Source: Marinomonas atlantica (GTDB lineage Bacteria > Pseudomonadota > Gammaproteobacteria > Pseudomonadales > Marinomonadaceae). Taken from it: a stretch of 64,000 bases of DNA. Shown in pieces: positions 48,131 through 57,070 of this stretch (positions are counted from its first letter, which is position 1; the number at the start of each line of letters is the position of its first letter). Under the pieces are notes generated by a model that was not told the origin of the DNA, ran no database searches, and worked only from the letters and a program-made list of their open reading frames with translations. The stretch covers positions 80,298 through 144,297 of the forward strand of contig NZ_LTAW01000008.1 in the NCBI RefSeq assembly GCF_001639725.1. Reading direction: 5' to 3'. The translations under genes were made by a program, and so were the position numbers.

Positions 48131-48356
48131 GATCTTTTAATTCCTTTAAGGCGCGCGAACCACGCGTTACCGTCGCAATTCCCACGCCTAACTGTTTGGC
48201 AATTTCTCTTTGTGACACGCCCTCTTCCAGCAATGCGAAAATCTGCAATCGACGCTGCATTTCGCTGATTTCACTTGGCGTCAGCAAAGCATTGAGCTTT
48301 TTCGTCATAGCCTCAATATCAGGGGTGTCTAACAAGTAATGAATCAAATTCTGCAC
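48123..48356 (-). CDS. trpR: Trp repressor TrpR (short form)
   Basis: This 77-residue protein matches TrpR across its HTH core: LLTPSEISEMQRRLQI, then SQREIAKQLGVGIATVTRGSRALK. The E. coli protein has 108 residues, so about 15 are missing at the N terminus and about 18 at the C terminus, including the last helix. The start codon is GTG. The gene overlaps trpE and sits behind a TrpR-like operator, suggesting autoregulation of a trpR-trpE-trpG operon. Confidence 0.82.
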   Translation of the reverse strand: MQNLIHYLLDTPDIEAMTKKLNALLTPSEISEMQRRLQIFALLEEGVSQREIAKQLGVGIATVTRGSRALKELKDHE

Positions 48357-48372
48357 TAAGGCGTACCTTGAT

Positions 48373-48390
48373 GTATCAATGTACTAGTAC
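48373..48390. promoter_or_regulatory. TrpR-like operator upstream of trpR
   Basis: GTATCAATGTACTAGTAC matches 13 of 18 positions of the symmetric operator built from two ACTAGT halves, with one half (GTACTAGTAC) fully palindromic. It lies 17 bases upstream of the GTG. An AT-rich -10-like TATATC is just upstream on the minus strand, so binding would block the promoter. Confidence 0.65.
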
Positions 48391-48448
48391 GATATATTTT
48401 AAACACTATCATTGCAATGCTAATTAGTCTTTTCATAACGCTTTAAGC

Positions 48449-48835
48449 TCAACGCTCAATCACTTCGACTTTGACATCGATAACGCCTTCTTGTGTATTG
48501 GCAATACGGCGAAAAGCGGATTTACTGAGGTCTATGACTCGTCCACTAACAAACGGCCCCCGGTCGTTTATACGAACCACTGTACTTTTATTGTTAGCAA
48601 TATTGGTTACACGTACTTTAACGCCAAAAGGCAGGCGTTTATGGGCTGCGGTTTGGGCTCGTTGATTAAAACGTTCGCCATTGGCGGTAAGACGACCTTG
48701 AAATTTATCGGCATAAAAACTGGCTTCGCCTTGCTGAGAAAAGCCTTTGGATTCATCGCGACTAAGAAGACCGCCCGAACAGGCTGCAAGACCAACGCAA
48801 ACGCAGATCATTAATAGTGTTTTTTGTAGGTTCAT
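48449..48835 (-). CDS. RlpA-like septal ring lipoprotein (DPBB domain)
   Basis: This 128-residue lipoprotein has a signal sequence with lipobox LAAC then SGG. The double-psi beta-barrel contains [19 protein letters not shown], the segment [11 protein letters not shown] and [18 protein letters not shown], where the Asp of RINDRGPF is the conserved catalytic-type residue of RlpA lytic transglycosylases. The usual C-terminal SPOR domain is missing. A longer TTG-started frame to 48925 lacks a signal sequence at its front, so the internal ATG is used. Confidence 0.78.
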   Translation of the reverse strand: MNLQKTLLMICVCVGLAACSGGLLSRDESKGFSQQGEASFYADKFQGRLTANGERFNQRAQTAAHKRLPFGVKVRVTNIANNKSTVVRINDRGPFVSGRVIDLSKSAFRRIANTQEGVIDVKVEVIER

Positions 48836-49140
48836 GGGGGCCCTAGCCAATCCTTCAGAAAAAGAGAGTGCGGTTAGATCATCTGCACCATATTTAGAAA
48901 TGTTAGCACAGTCGATACCTATCAATAATTCTAAAAAGGCTGTAACAGCCAGCCAGTCTGTAACAATTTATTCATTAGCCAATATGTAGCGAAGACCTAT
49001 AATTATTTTTAATACATAGAGTGATATGTTTTACTCATTCTTAACACATTCGTTTCGATGTACTGGAATAGTACGTCTCGACATGCTCTAAGAACTCATC
49101 TATAAATTTATGTTAAAGGAATTTGAAGAAGGAAACTGAT
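48836..49140. other. 305-bp divergent region between the RlpA-like gene and the SRPBCC gene
   Basis: The region contains a perfect inverted repeat GTACT-GGAAT-AGTAC at 49060-49074, about 67 bases upstream of the SRPBCC start, that could be an operator. Otherwise it is AT-rich with no convincing ORF or RNA. Confidence 0.35.
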
Positions 49141-49560
49141 ATGGAAATCACAGTAGAGACGAATATTAAAGCCCCCCTAGAATCAGTTTGGGAAGCTTGG
49201 ACCACCCCTAAAGTCATACAAGAGTGGAATGGTGCAATGTCAGATTGGTATTGCCCAAAAGCTGAGGTAGATTTACATGAAGGTGGGAAGTTTATTTACC
49301 AGATCGAACGAAGTGATGGCAGTGAAGTGGTTCATTTTGAAGGTGTATTTAAACGTTTGAAATTACTTCAATTAATCGAGTATCGTTTTATTGACGGCCG
49401 AAGAGCAAGTGTCCATTTTCGAGAAAACTCACATGGGACAAGTGTCCACGAGACAATTGAGCTTGATCCTTCTTCCCCCGAAGCTCAACAAACTAGCCAA
49501 CACGGCCACATAATGGCTTACTTTAAAAAGATAATAGAAACGAATCGTTTACTCAGCTAA
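49141..49560 (+). CDS. SRPBCC (AHSA1-type) domain protein
   Basis: This 139-residue protein consists of one START-like fold of the AHSA1 group, with the pattern TNIKAPLESVWEAWTTPKVIQEWN at the start, the DWYCPKAEVDLHEGGKF strand pair and the C-terminal helix QHGHIMAYFKKIIET. Such proteins bind small hydrophobic ligands; the ligand is unknown. The ATG at 49141 follows AAGAAGGAAAC. The TTG at 49123 overlaps that ribosome site and is less likely. Confidence 0.8.
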   Translation: MEITVETNIKAPLESVWEAWTTPKVIQEWNGAMSDWYCPKAEVDLHEGGKFIYQIERSDGSEVVHFEGVFKRLKLLQLIEYRFIDGRRASVHFRENSHGTSVHETIELDPSSPEAQQTSQHGHIMAYFKKIIETNRLLS

Positions 49561-49574
49561 CTTTAGTTGGACTT

Positions 49575-49661
49575 TTATGCCCATAAGACAATCGCAAAAG
49601 TAATGAGTGTTAATACGATAACTTTAATTGCGATCAAGGCAATCAGTTTTTGTGGAGTCAT
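49575..49661 (-). CDS. Tiny hydrophobic membrane peptide of 28 residues
   Basis: On the minus strand TTGAGGAAA lies six bases before an ATG that opens 28 codons. The product has a short polar start (MTPQK) and then a single continuous hydrophobic helix ending in LWA. Its size and pattern match stress-related small membrane proteins, but no family is recognised. The rest of the 380-bp gap 49561-49940 shows nothing else I can name. Confidence 0.4.
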   Translation of the reverse strand: MTPQKLIALIAIKVIVLTLITFAIVLWA

Positions 49662-49940
49662 TGGCTACTTTCCTCAAGTAAAATTACGACTATAACGATT
49701 CCATAAGGTAAACAAACCGTTAATTTGTATGGACCCGATATACATCAGTACTTTACACCTTCAATCTCTCGTCACCCACGACAATTCATTCCTTAGTTAA
49801 TCGCTCAATCACGAAACGATAAGCGGCTGTGGCCAAAGCTAAACACCTCTATAAAGCTTTTAGGGTCCTCTAATTACCCCTCTATTTGCTCTTAATCTGA
49901 TGTATGCTGTGATCAGTCGCGTATTAGATAGGCTTTTTTT

Positions 49941-52028
49941 ATGACCCTAAAAACCAGCAAGAGAATCGTGTGGATCGGCATTACATGGTGCTTTGCATCG
50001 ATTTTCATTGGCTTTGGTGTGGGGCAATTAACTCAAGATGTAGGCTACCAAACCCTCCACGATGAAGCCTCCGATAGACTACTGTCTTCTATTCATAGAG
50101 TACGTGGAGAACTAAATGCCTATCACTACCTACCTTTTTTATTAACGCAAAATGAAGATGTTATTCAACAACTCACATCGCCTCATCACTCGACAGACGA
50201 AAATTTAGCCGCAAAAGTTTCCCGCTACTTAGAGCAGACAAACCTTGTGGCTGGGGCATCAGGGCTTTTTATTGTCAATCGTAAAGGCCTTACGGTGGCC
50301 TACAGTAATTGGCGCGACCAGCAGCACTTAGCCCCTAATGAGTTCGCTGATTTACCTCTGTTTCAACTCGCAGAAGAGGGGGAAGAAGGTCGTTTTTACG
50401 AAAATCGCCCAGACAAACAGGCATACTATTATTTATCAGCCCCAATTTATAACCGCTCAGATTTTGTCGGTGCGGCTATAGTACGTATTGAATTGAGCTC
50501 GCTGTTGTCTGAGTCTGATACGTTACCTGAGGAGCTGTTTACGGTCAGCGATGATACACAGCATATTTTTATGGCTTCAAACGAACAATGGTTAAAGCGG
50601 TCTCTTGATAAGATTGCAGTCCCATCGTATTTGTCTCTAACAAACGGTGTTCAAGCACAACTCTGGACACTCAATGAACAGCGTTACATTGCTCATCAAG
50701 TTCGCTTAGATGATTTAAACTGGACTTTTACCACACTTATTTCAGCTCGACTAAATGAGCGCTTTGCCAGTTTAATCGCTGCAATTACAATGGCAGGCTT
50801 ATGGATTCTAGGGGTGATTTTACTGTTCTTACGAGAACGACATCTGAAGCACCTTTCACAGCAAGAAACACGTTCGGTATTGGCACGAAATGAAGAACAA
50901 CAGCGCTCTATTATCGGTAATACAGAAGTTGGTCTGCTGACATTAAATACGCGTGGTGAAATTGGCTTCTTAAACTCCAAAGCCGCGCAACAGTTTAACC
51001 TGCCGCTGTCGCAGGCTATGGGGCAAAAGCTCAGCGACTTATTGCTGGACGTCCAACCTGACAGTACCTTAGGCAAAGGACTAATGCGGCTTCATCACCC
51101 TCAATTTTCACCTATTGTGGGTGCCGAAGCGAAAGGTATTAGCCATGGCCAAGCACCTTTCCCTGTGCTCATTTCTCTACGCGACATGCATCATTCCGAA
51201 GACAATGCTTTCTTGGTCACCGTGGTAGATATCAGCCGTAGAAAACAATTAGAACAGGCCTTACTCGATGCTAATGAGTCACTGGAGCACAAAGTAAAAG
51301 AGCGTACTCAGGCACTCGAAATGGCGCAGCAAGAACTCATTCAAACCAGTAAAATGGCAGCGCTTGGCCGCATGTCTACCGCCATTGCCCATGAATTAAA
51401 TCAGCCATTAACCGCCATGCGTACCTATATTGCCATCAGTAAGCAGTTGCTCCACGACCCAGAACTCGTCAAAGAAAACTTAATGCTTTTGGACGATTTA
51501 ACCCAACGTATGGCCATCATTACGTCTCAATTGAAGACTTTCGCCTACAAAAAGCCTGAGCAACTTCAACCGGTCAACTTGCAAACCGCTATCAATCAAT
51601 GTGCTATTGTTTGGCGCTCTCGAATAGAAGAAGATGGCATTACTCTGATAACCACCGGTTTACAGTCCAATCATAATGTTTTGGCTGATAACGCACGTTT
51701 GGAACAGATACTGGTGAACCTCATCGGTAATGCTTGTGACGCACTACAAGATCAATCCTACAAACAGATCTATGTCCACAGTGCGCAAAATGATTTAAAT
51801 AGCCTCACCATTACGGTCGAAGACAATGGTCCCGGCATTCCTGTCGATCAACGAGAACATTTATTCGAACCTTTTTATACAACTAAACCCATGGGGCGAG
51901 GATTAGGATTAGGGCTATCCATAGTGGCGGCCATAGTGCGTGATTTACAAGGGTCTATACACGTAGATGACAGCCTCTATGGCGGTGCACGTTTTATACT
52001 CACATTACCCAACACTGATTCTAACTAA
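49941..52028 (+). CDS. DctB-like sensor histidine kinase
   Basis: This 695-residue inner-membrane kinase has membrane segments near 9-30 and 275-297 enclosing a periplasmic double-Cache sensor (about 35-265, with GLFIVNRKGLTVAYSNW). A PAS domain (about 315-430), coiled coil (about 435-470), HisKA with His484 in AIAHELNQPL and an HATPase domain with VEDNGPGI and GRGLGLGLSI follow. This is the DctB layout that senses C4-dicarboxylates. Its neighbours are a DctD-type regulator and a TAXI-TRAP transporter, so the ligand may be the transported acid. Confidence 0.85.
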   Translation: MTLKTSKRIVWIGITWCFASIFIGFGVGQLTQDVGYQTLHDEASDRLLSSIHRVRGELNAYHYLPFLLTQNEDVIQQLTSPHHSTDENLAAKVSRYLEQTNLVAGASGLFIVNRKGLTVAYSNWRDQQHLAPNEFADLPLFQLAEEGEEGRFYENRPDKQAYYYLSAPIYNRSDFVGAAIVRIELSSLLSESDTLPEELFTVSDDTQHIFMASNEQWLKRSLDKIAVPSYLSLTNGVQAQLWTLNEQRYIAHQVRLDDLNWTFTTLISARLNERFASLIAAITMAGLWILGVILLFLRERHLKHLSQQETRSVLARNEEQQRSIIGNTEVGLLTLNTRGEIGFLNSKAAQQFNLPLSQAMGQKLSDLLLDVQPDSTLGKGLMRLHHPQFSPIVGAEAKGISHGQAPFPVLISLRDMHHSEDNAFLVTVVDISRRKQLEQALLDANESLEHKVKERTQALEMAQQELIQTSKMAALGRMSTAIAHELNQPLTAMRTYIAISKQLLHDPELVKENLMLLDDLTQRMAIITSQLKTFAYKKPEQLQPVNLQTAINQCAIVWRSRIEEDGITLITTGLQSNHNVLADNARLEQILVNLIGNACDALQDQSYKQIYVHSAQNDLNSLTITVEDNGPGIPVDQREHLFEPFYTTKPMGRGLGLGLSIVAAIVRDLQGSIHVDDSLYGGARFILTLPNTDSN

Positions 52029-52052
52029 TTTAAACGATCAATAAGAGGCATC

Positions 52053-53423
52053 ATGAAAACAGGGATACACGGCACTGTCTTACTTGTCGATGACGAGCCA
52101 ATGATTCGCACAGCAACCGAGAAATGGTTGCAAATGGCGGGGCTTGACGTCATCAGCACATGTAATGCGGAAGAAGCTCTGCCATATCTACAAGAAGACT
52201 TTCGCGGCATTTTACTGACCGATGTAAAAATGCCGGGCATGAGTGGTTTAGAGCTTATGAAGGTCACTCATGAACGGATCCCTGATCTGCCTGTTATTTT
52301 GATCACTGGCCATGGTGACATTGATATGGCTATTCAAGCTATGCGCGATGGTGCTTACGATTTCATTGAAAAACCTTTTGTTCCTGAGCGCTTAGTGGAA
52401 ACACTATTGCGAGCCTGTGATAAACGCCGCCTAATGATGGAAAATCATCGCCTGCAAACCGATATCGCCGCACGCTCAGGTCTTGATGCCAAAATCATCG
52501 GTATATCGCCTGCCATACAACGCATGAAACGTGAGCTAATAGCAGCGGCGGACATGGACACAAATGTCATTATCTATGGTGAGACTGGCAGCGGTAAAGA
52601 ACTGGTCGCACAAAGCTTGCACGAGTTCAGCGAACGCAAACAGAAACCTTTTGTTCCTATTAACTGCGGCGCCATTCCTGAGCATTTGATCGAAAGTGAG
52701 CTATTTGGCCATGAAGCGGGGGCATTCACAGGAGCAGCGAAACGTCGCATCGGAAAGTTTGAGCATGCCGATGGTGGTACTTTGTTCCTCGATGAAATCG
52801 AAAGCACGCCAGCGCATCTGCAAATTAAAATTCTAAGAGCACTACAAGAAGGGCGTATTGAAAGGTTAGGTTCAAATCAAAGCATTGCCGTTGATATTCG
52901 GGTTATTGCAGCGTCTAAAGCCGACCTAAGAGAAGATGAGCACTTTCGCCAAGATTTATACTATCGCTTAAACGTATCTCAGCTCTTTTTACCCCCTTTG
53001 AGGGAGCGACCCGACGACATTGCCTTATTGTTCATGCACTATGTTAATCAAGCTGCCAGTGAGCGGGACAAAGCCAGTCGCCAGTTAAGCCAACACGATG
53101 AGCGTATTTTACAAAGCCATCAGTGGCCTGGGAATGTTCGAGAGCTAAAAAACATTGCCATCCGTTTTGCGTTAGACAGTCGTGTCAGTCTGGCAGACTT
53201 AATTCATGGTCAGTCATCCACCATAGGTTTTGACGATTTAGAATATAAGCCCTTACCGCTTGCAATCCAGGTCGCTGCTTTTGAGGAAGAAATCATAAAG
53301 CGATCGCTTGAACGTCATCAAGGCAATATCAAAGCCGTTATGGATGAGCTGGATTTACCTCGCCGCACCCTAAATCAAAAGATGGCGAAGTTTGGCCTTA
53401 ACCGCTCAGACTACATTGAATAA
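52053..53423 (+). CDS. DctD-like sigma54-dependent response regulator
   Basis: This 456-residue enhancer-binding protein has a receiver domain with Asp57 in LLTDVKMPGMSG, an AAA+ domain with Walker A GETGSGKE at 176-183, the sigma54-contacting GAFTGA at 223-228 and Walker B GGTLFLDEIE at 241-250, and a Fis-type HTH at the C terminus (ERHQGNIKAVMDELDLPRRTLN). It is the partner of the DctB-like kinase, 24 bases upstream, and the perfect sigma54 promoter downstream is its obvious target. Confidence 0.9.
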   Translation: MKTGIHGTVLLVDDEPMIRTATEKWLQMAGLDVISTCNAEEALPYLQEDFRGILLTDVKMPGMSGLELMKVTHERIPDLPVILITGHGDIDMAIQAMRDGAYDFIEKPFVPERLVETLLRACDKRRLMMENHRLQTDIAARSGLDAKIIGISPAIQRMKRELIAAADMDTNVIIYGETGSGKELVAQSLHEFSERKQKPFVPINCGAIPEHLIESELFGHEAGAFTGAAKRRIGKFEHADGGTLFLDEIESTPAHLQIKILRALQEGRIERLGSNQSIAVDIRVIAASKADLREDEHFRQDLYYRLNVSQLFLPPLRERPDDIALLFMHYVNQAASERDKASRQLSQHDERILQSHQWPGNVRELKNIAIRFALDSRVSLADLIHGQSSTIGFDDLEYKPLPLAIQVAAFEEEIIKRSLERHQGNIKAVMDELDLPRRTLNQKMAKFGLNRSDYIE

Positions 53424-53458
53424 TCACTGCGGTTATTAAAAGGTAGCCATCGGCAATT

Positions 53459-53594
53459 TTTTGCTCATGGCTGTTTTTTTACCCTCAATCTTTATTTTTT
53501 TCACTTTCTAGTCTTCAATTGAAGTCTGTTATAGAGCGTTATGAGCTATTTTTTGCTTATGATTACCCAAGCCAATAAGCAACATTTTGCTCAT
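53459..53594. promoter_or_regulatory. Repeated TTTTGCTYAT motifs upstream of the sigma54 promoter
   Basis: TTTTGCTCAT at 53459-53468, TTTTGCTTAT at 53551-53560, its reverse complement core ATAAGCAA at 53575-53582, and TTTTGCTCAT at 53585-53594. The middle pair forms an inverted repeat with a 14-base spacer. The copies lie about 75-210 bases upstream of the promoter, the usual place for enhancer sites of DctD-type regulators. Confidence 0.5.
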
Positions 53595-53667
53595 TAGATT
53601 ATTAGTCTTGCTCTGTTTACATCAAAAAGATCAATAAAATCAGCCTTCTACTAATTGCCTATAGGAT

Positions 53668-53683
53668 TGGCACCATGCTTGCT
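53668..53683 (+). promoter_or_regulatory. Perfect sigma54 promoter for the TAXI-TRAP operon
   Basis: TGGCAC-CATGC-TTGCT is an exact match to TGGCAC-N5-TTGCW. It lies about 75 bases upstream of the ATG of the solute-binding protein gene. The adjacent DctD-like activator supplies the needed enhancer-binding protein. Confidence 0.85.
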
Positions 53684-53758
53684 ATTACTGTAGGTATGAT
53701 GAGCAGGTGTGCTCTCAGTTCTCTTTCAAATAAAAACAAGACAGATAGGAAACCAATC

Positions 53759-54790
53759 ATGAAGATGACAAAGCGTACGTTAATCAAAGCCATGAGTGCC
53801 GCTCTAGTAATGGGAACCGCCGTTGGCTCGATTGGCTTAGCACAAGCAGCTGATGAAAAACGTTCTTATATACTTGCTACAGCTTCTACAGGTGGAACGT
53901 ATTACCCTGTTGGTGTGGCGTTAGCGACTCTAGCAAAAGTTAAATTAGAACCGACACTCGGCCTTTCGATCTCAGCAATCAACTCTGCGGGCTCTGGTGA
54001 AAACGTTAAGTTGCTGCGTGAAAATGAAGCGCAAATGGCTATTTTGCAAGGTTTGTACGGTGCATGGGCTTGGGAAGGTGAAGGCCGCCTAGCCAATGAT
54101 GGCCCGCAAAAACATCTACGCTCTGTTACCATGCTTTGGCAAAACGTTGAGCAATTCGTGGTTAAAGCAGATCACGCTGATTCAGGCACCATTGCCGACA
54201 TGAACCACTTAGCAGGCGACAAATTTTCTATCGGTAAGAAAAACTCTGGAACAGAAGGCTCAGGTTTAACCATTCTGAATAATATGAAAGTGCCTGTAGG
54301 TGAGTTAAATATGGCGCATATGGGTTACGCTGCATCCGCTGATGCGCTGCAAAATGGTACTGTAGAAGGTATGAATATCCCTTCTGGTGTACCGACCAGC
54401 GCGATTACGCGAGCCTACGCAGCTCTTGGCGACGACATCACCATCCTGAACTTTACCGACGAGCAAATCAAGCAAGCCAATGGTAATTATCAGCTTTGGA
54501 CACGCTTTGAAATTCCTGCAAATACCTACCCAGGCCAAACAGAAACCATCAACACCATCGCTCAGCCAAACTTTTTGGCTATTCGTGATGATGTATCCGA
54601 AGAAGATGTTTATCAGTTGACGAAAACCATCTACGAAAACCTTCCTTTCCTAAACGGTATCCACAAAGCAACGAAAGCCATGGCGATTGAAAAAGCCATT
54701 GCTGGTATGCCTGTGCCATTGCATCCAGGTGCAGTGCGTTACTACAAAGAAGCAGGTCTCACTATTCCGGCACATTTGATCGCCGAGTAA
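53759..54790 (+). CDS. TAXI-family TRAP solute-binding protein
   Basis: This 343-residue periplasmic protein has a Sec signal peptide (residues 1-30, cut after AQA) and the TAXI signature YILATASTGGTYYPVGVALA. Further family blocks are SAINSAGSGENVKLLRENEAQMAI and SIGKKNSGTEGSGLTI. It binds an organic anion for the fused permease. The ATG at 53759 is chosen because AGGAAA precedes it; the frame could open at 53675 but would disrupt the signal sequence. Ligands of TAXI proteins include 2-oxoacids and amino acids; the actual one is unknown. Confidence 0.88.
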   Translation: MKMTKRTLIKAMSAALVMGTAVGSIGLAQAADEKRSYILATASTGGTYYPVGVALATLAKVKLEPTLGLSISAINSAGSGENVKLLRENEAQMAILQGLYGAWAWEGEGRLANDGPQKHLRSVTMLWQNVEQFVVKADHADSGTIADMNHLAGDKFSIGKKNSGTEGSGLTILNNMKVPVGELNMAHMGYAASADALQNGTVEGMNIPSGVPTSAITRAYAALGDDITILNFTDEQIKQANGNYQLWTRFEIPANTYPGQTETINTIAQPNFLAIRDDVSEEDVYQLTKTIYENLPFLNGIHKATKAMAIEKAIAGMPVPLHPGAVRYYKEAGLTIPAHLIAE

Positions 54791-54798
54791 TGACTGCT

Positions 54799-54816
54799 GG
54801 GCGGCTTTTGCCGCCC
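54799..54816 (+). terminator. Attenuating terminator between the TAXI gene and the permease
   Basis: GGGCGGC at 54799-54805 pairs with GCCGCCC at 54810-54816 around TTTT, followed by TCTTTTAT. Partial termination would give more binding protein than permease. Confidence 0.85.
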
Positions 54817-54904
54817 TCTTTTATCATTTGAATCCGTAATTTCTTTCTTTTTTCGAGATGCGTACTCATCGTGCGCGCTAGTACATTATAACAGGCCCGT
54901 CATT

Positions 54905-57034
54905 ATGTCAGAGACGCAGGTTAGCCAAGACCAAGAATTACAAGATAAGCTTAAAAGCTTAGAGCTTGAGCAGCGGGATGAGTCATCACCCGTTGGTCGC
55001 GTCATCTATTGGGTAGGGGTATTGTTTGCTCTAGCCCATATTTATTTTAATACCTTAGGAACGCATTCTGAATTGTATGTATCCGCCATTCACTTTAGCG
55101 GCTTTGCTTTGCTTTGCGCCCTGATGGTACCCGCCTATAAAGCCTCTTCCGCAAAAGGCCAACGCTGGGTATTAGGCCTTGATATCGCTATTGGTGTGAT
55201 CGCCATTGCCTGTACGGTCTATCTAATTCTATTTGAAGACGCGCTTTATGATCGTGGCGTGACGTTTATCACTAGCGATTGGATCGTTTCGTTTGTTGCT
55301 ATTGGTATTGCTTTAGAATTGGCTCGACGAACAACTGGTTGGTTTATTCCAACGTTAATTCTGATCGCACTTACCTATGTTTTTTGGTGGGGGCCTTACA
55401 TTGATGGTATTTTTGGCTTTGCTGGATTAAGCCTTGAAACCGTGATGTTCCGCTCTTACTTTTCATCCGAAGGCATGTTTGGTTCCATTGCTCGTATCTC
55501 GTGGACATACGTATTTATGTTCATCTTGTTCGGTGCCTTCTTAGTTAAATCAGGTGCTGGCGATTTCATTATCGAACTCTCGCGCTGCGCTGCTGGACGC
55601 TTTGTTGGTGGTCCAGGGTTTGTAGCAGTACTTGGCTCAGGTCTGATGGGCTCGGTTTCTGGTTCGTCTGTGGCGAATACGGTTTCCACCGGTGTAATCA
55701 CCATTCCGATGATGCGTAAAGCGGGGTTTCCTGCTCGTTTCTCAGCTGGGGTAGAAGCGGCGGCGTCTACGGGTGGGCAACTCATGCCTCCTGTTATGGG
55801 TGCAGGTGCTTTCATCATGGCTTCCTACACGCAAATTCCTTACGTCGAAATCATTGCCGTCTCGACACTGCCCGCGTTGCTGTACTTTATGTCAGTCGGT
55901 TTTTATGTCCGCGTCGAAGCCATGCGCTCGCATGCTCATGCAGTTGAATTAGAAACTCGTAAAGTGGGCGAGGTATTTAAAGAAGGCTGGCACTTTTTAC
56001 TACCGCTTGCTGTGTTAGTGGCACTGCTGATTTACGGCTTCACACCCACCTACGCAGCCGGTATTTCTATTATCGCTGTTGTGGTCGCTTCTTGGTTATC
56101 AAAGAACCCGATGAAACCACGTGATATCTTAGACGCCTTGGCTCAGGGGTCACGTAATATGGCCACGACCGCAATTTTGCTGGTCGCAGTAGGGTTGGTC
56201 GTCAACGTGGTGGCCATGACAGGGATTGGTAATACCTTTTCATTGATGATTGCTGAATGGTCCAACGGAAGCTTGTTTATCATGCTGGCCTTGGTCGCCC
56301 TAGCCTCTTTGATCTTAGGCATGGGGCTGCCTGTGACAGCCGCTTACATTGTGTTGGCTACCTTATCTGCACCGGCACTGTACAGTTTGATTGCTGAATC
56401 TCAATTGATCGATATGGTCATGGCTGGCAACTTGCCAGAGCAAGCCAAAGTGATCTTTATGTTGATTGATCCAGATAAATACGCCTTGCTGTCTGCACCA
56501 ATGAGTCAAGCTGACGCCACCGCATTGATTGCTCAAGTACCGGCCGATTTTAAAACGCAGCTGTTAGAACAGGCACTTGATCCAGCGGTTCTAAGCGCCA
56601 CACTGCTGACTGCGCATATGATTATTTTCTGGTTATCGCAAGATTCCAACGTTACACCACCGGTGTGTTTAACAGCGTTTGCCGCCGCAGCGATTGCTAA
56701 AACACCGCCAATGGCGACAGGTTTTACCGCTTGGAAAATTGCAAAAGGCTTGTATATCGTGCCGTTGATCTTGGCTTACACCAACTTTATCGGTGGCGAG
56801 CCTCAGGACGTACTGCGAATATTTGTCTTTGCGCTGTTTGGTATTTATGCGTTTGTCGGCTTGATGGAAGGGTATTTAGAAGGGCCTTTGCCGCTCTTGT
56901 TGCGTCTTTTGTCTGGCGTTGCTGCACTACTGATGCTGTGGCCGCATAATAGCTTATTAATAGATACGGCTGGCCTAGCTTTGTTCCTTGCGTTGTTCAT
57001 TTACAGCCGAAAGAAACGTACTCAGATAGCGTAG
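54905..57034 (+). CDS. TRAP transporter fused permease (DctQM type, TAXI-associated)
   Basis: This 709-residue inner-membrane protein joins a small four-helix DctQ-like part to a large DctM-like part with many membrane segments (about 16 in total). The large part has FGSIARISWTYVFMFILFGAFLVKSGAGDF, the GSGLMGSVSGSSVANTVSTGVITIPMM block and the second-repeat LILGMGLPVTAAYIVLA. Fusion of the two subunits is usual with TAXI partners. It carries the substrate inward with sodium or protons. It ends in a shared terminator with the BLUF gene. Confidence 0.9.
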   Translation: MSETQVSQDQELQDKLKSLELEQRDESSPVGRVIYWVGVLFALAHIYFNTLGTHSELYVSAIHFSGFALLCALMVPAYKASSAKGQRWVLGLDIAIGVIAIACTVYLILFEDALYDRGVTFITSDWIVSFVAIGIALELARRTTGWFIPTLILIALTYVFWWGPYIDGIFGFAGLSLETVMFRSYFSSEGMFGSIARISWTYVFMFILFGAFLVKSGAGDFIIELSRCAAGRFVGGPGFVAVLGSGLMGSVSGSSVANTVSTGVITIPMMRKAGFPARFSAGVEAAASTGGQLMPPVMGAGAFIMASYTQIPYVEIIAVSTLPALLYFMSVGFYVRVEAMRSHAHAVELETRKVGEVFKEGWHFLLPLAVLVALLIYGFTPTYAAGISIIAVVVASWLSKNPMKPRDILDALAQGSRNMATTAILLVAVGLVVNVVAMTGIGNTFSLMIAEWSNGSLFIMLALVALASLILGMGLPVTAAYIVLATLSAPALYSLIAESQLIDMVMAGNLPEQAKVIFMLIDPDKYALLSAPMSQADATALIAQVPADFKTQLLEQALDPAVLSATLLTAHMIIFWLSQDSNVTPPVCLTAFAAAAIAKTPPMATGFTAWKIAKGLYIVPLILAYTNFIGGEPQDVLRIFVFALFGIYAFVGLMEGYLEGPLPLLLRLLSGVAALLMLWPHNSLLIDTAGLALFLALFIYSRKKRTQIA

Positions 57035-57042
57035 TGCAACGT

Positions 57043-57070
57043 AGAGTCATAGCGACATCGCTATGACTCT
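57043..57070. terminator. Bidirectional terminator between the TRAP permease and BLUF genes
   Basis: AGAGTCATAGCGA at 57043-57055 pairs with TCGCTATGACTCT at 57058-57070. The stem includes the BLUF stop codon, so it closes both convergent genes. Confidence 0.85.

Noticed and set aside
53675..53758. Longer N terminus of the TAXI protein
   Set aside because: It starts inside the sigma54 promoter region and would precede the signal peptide.
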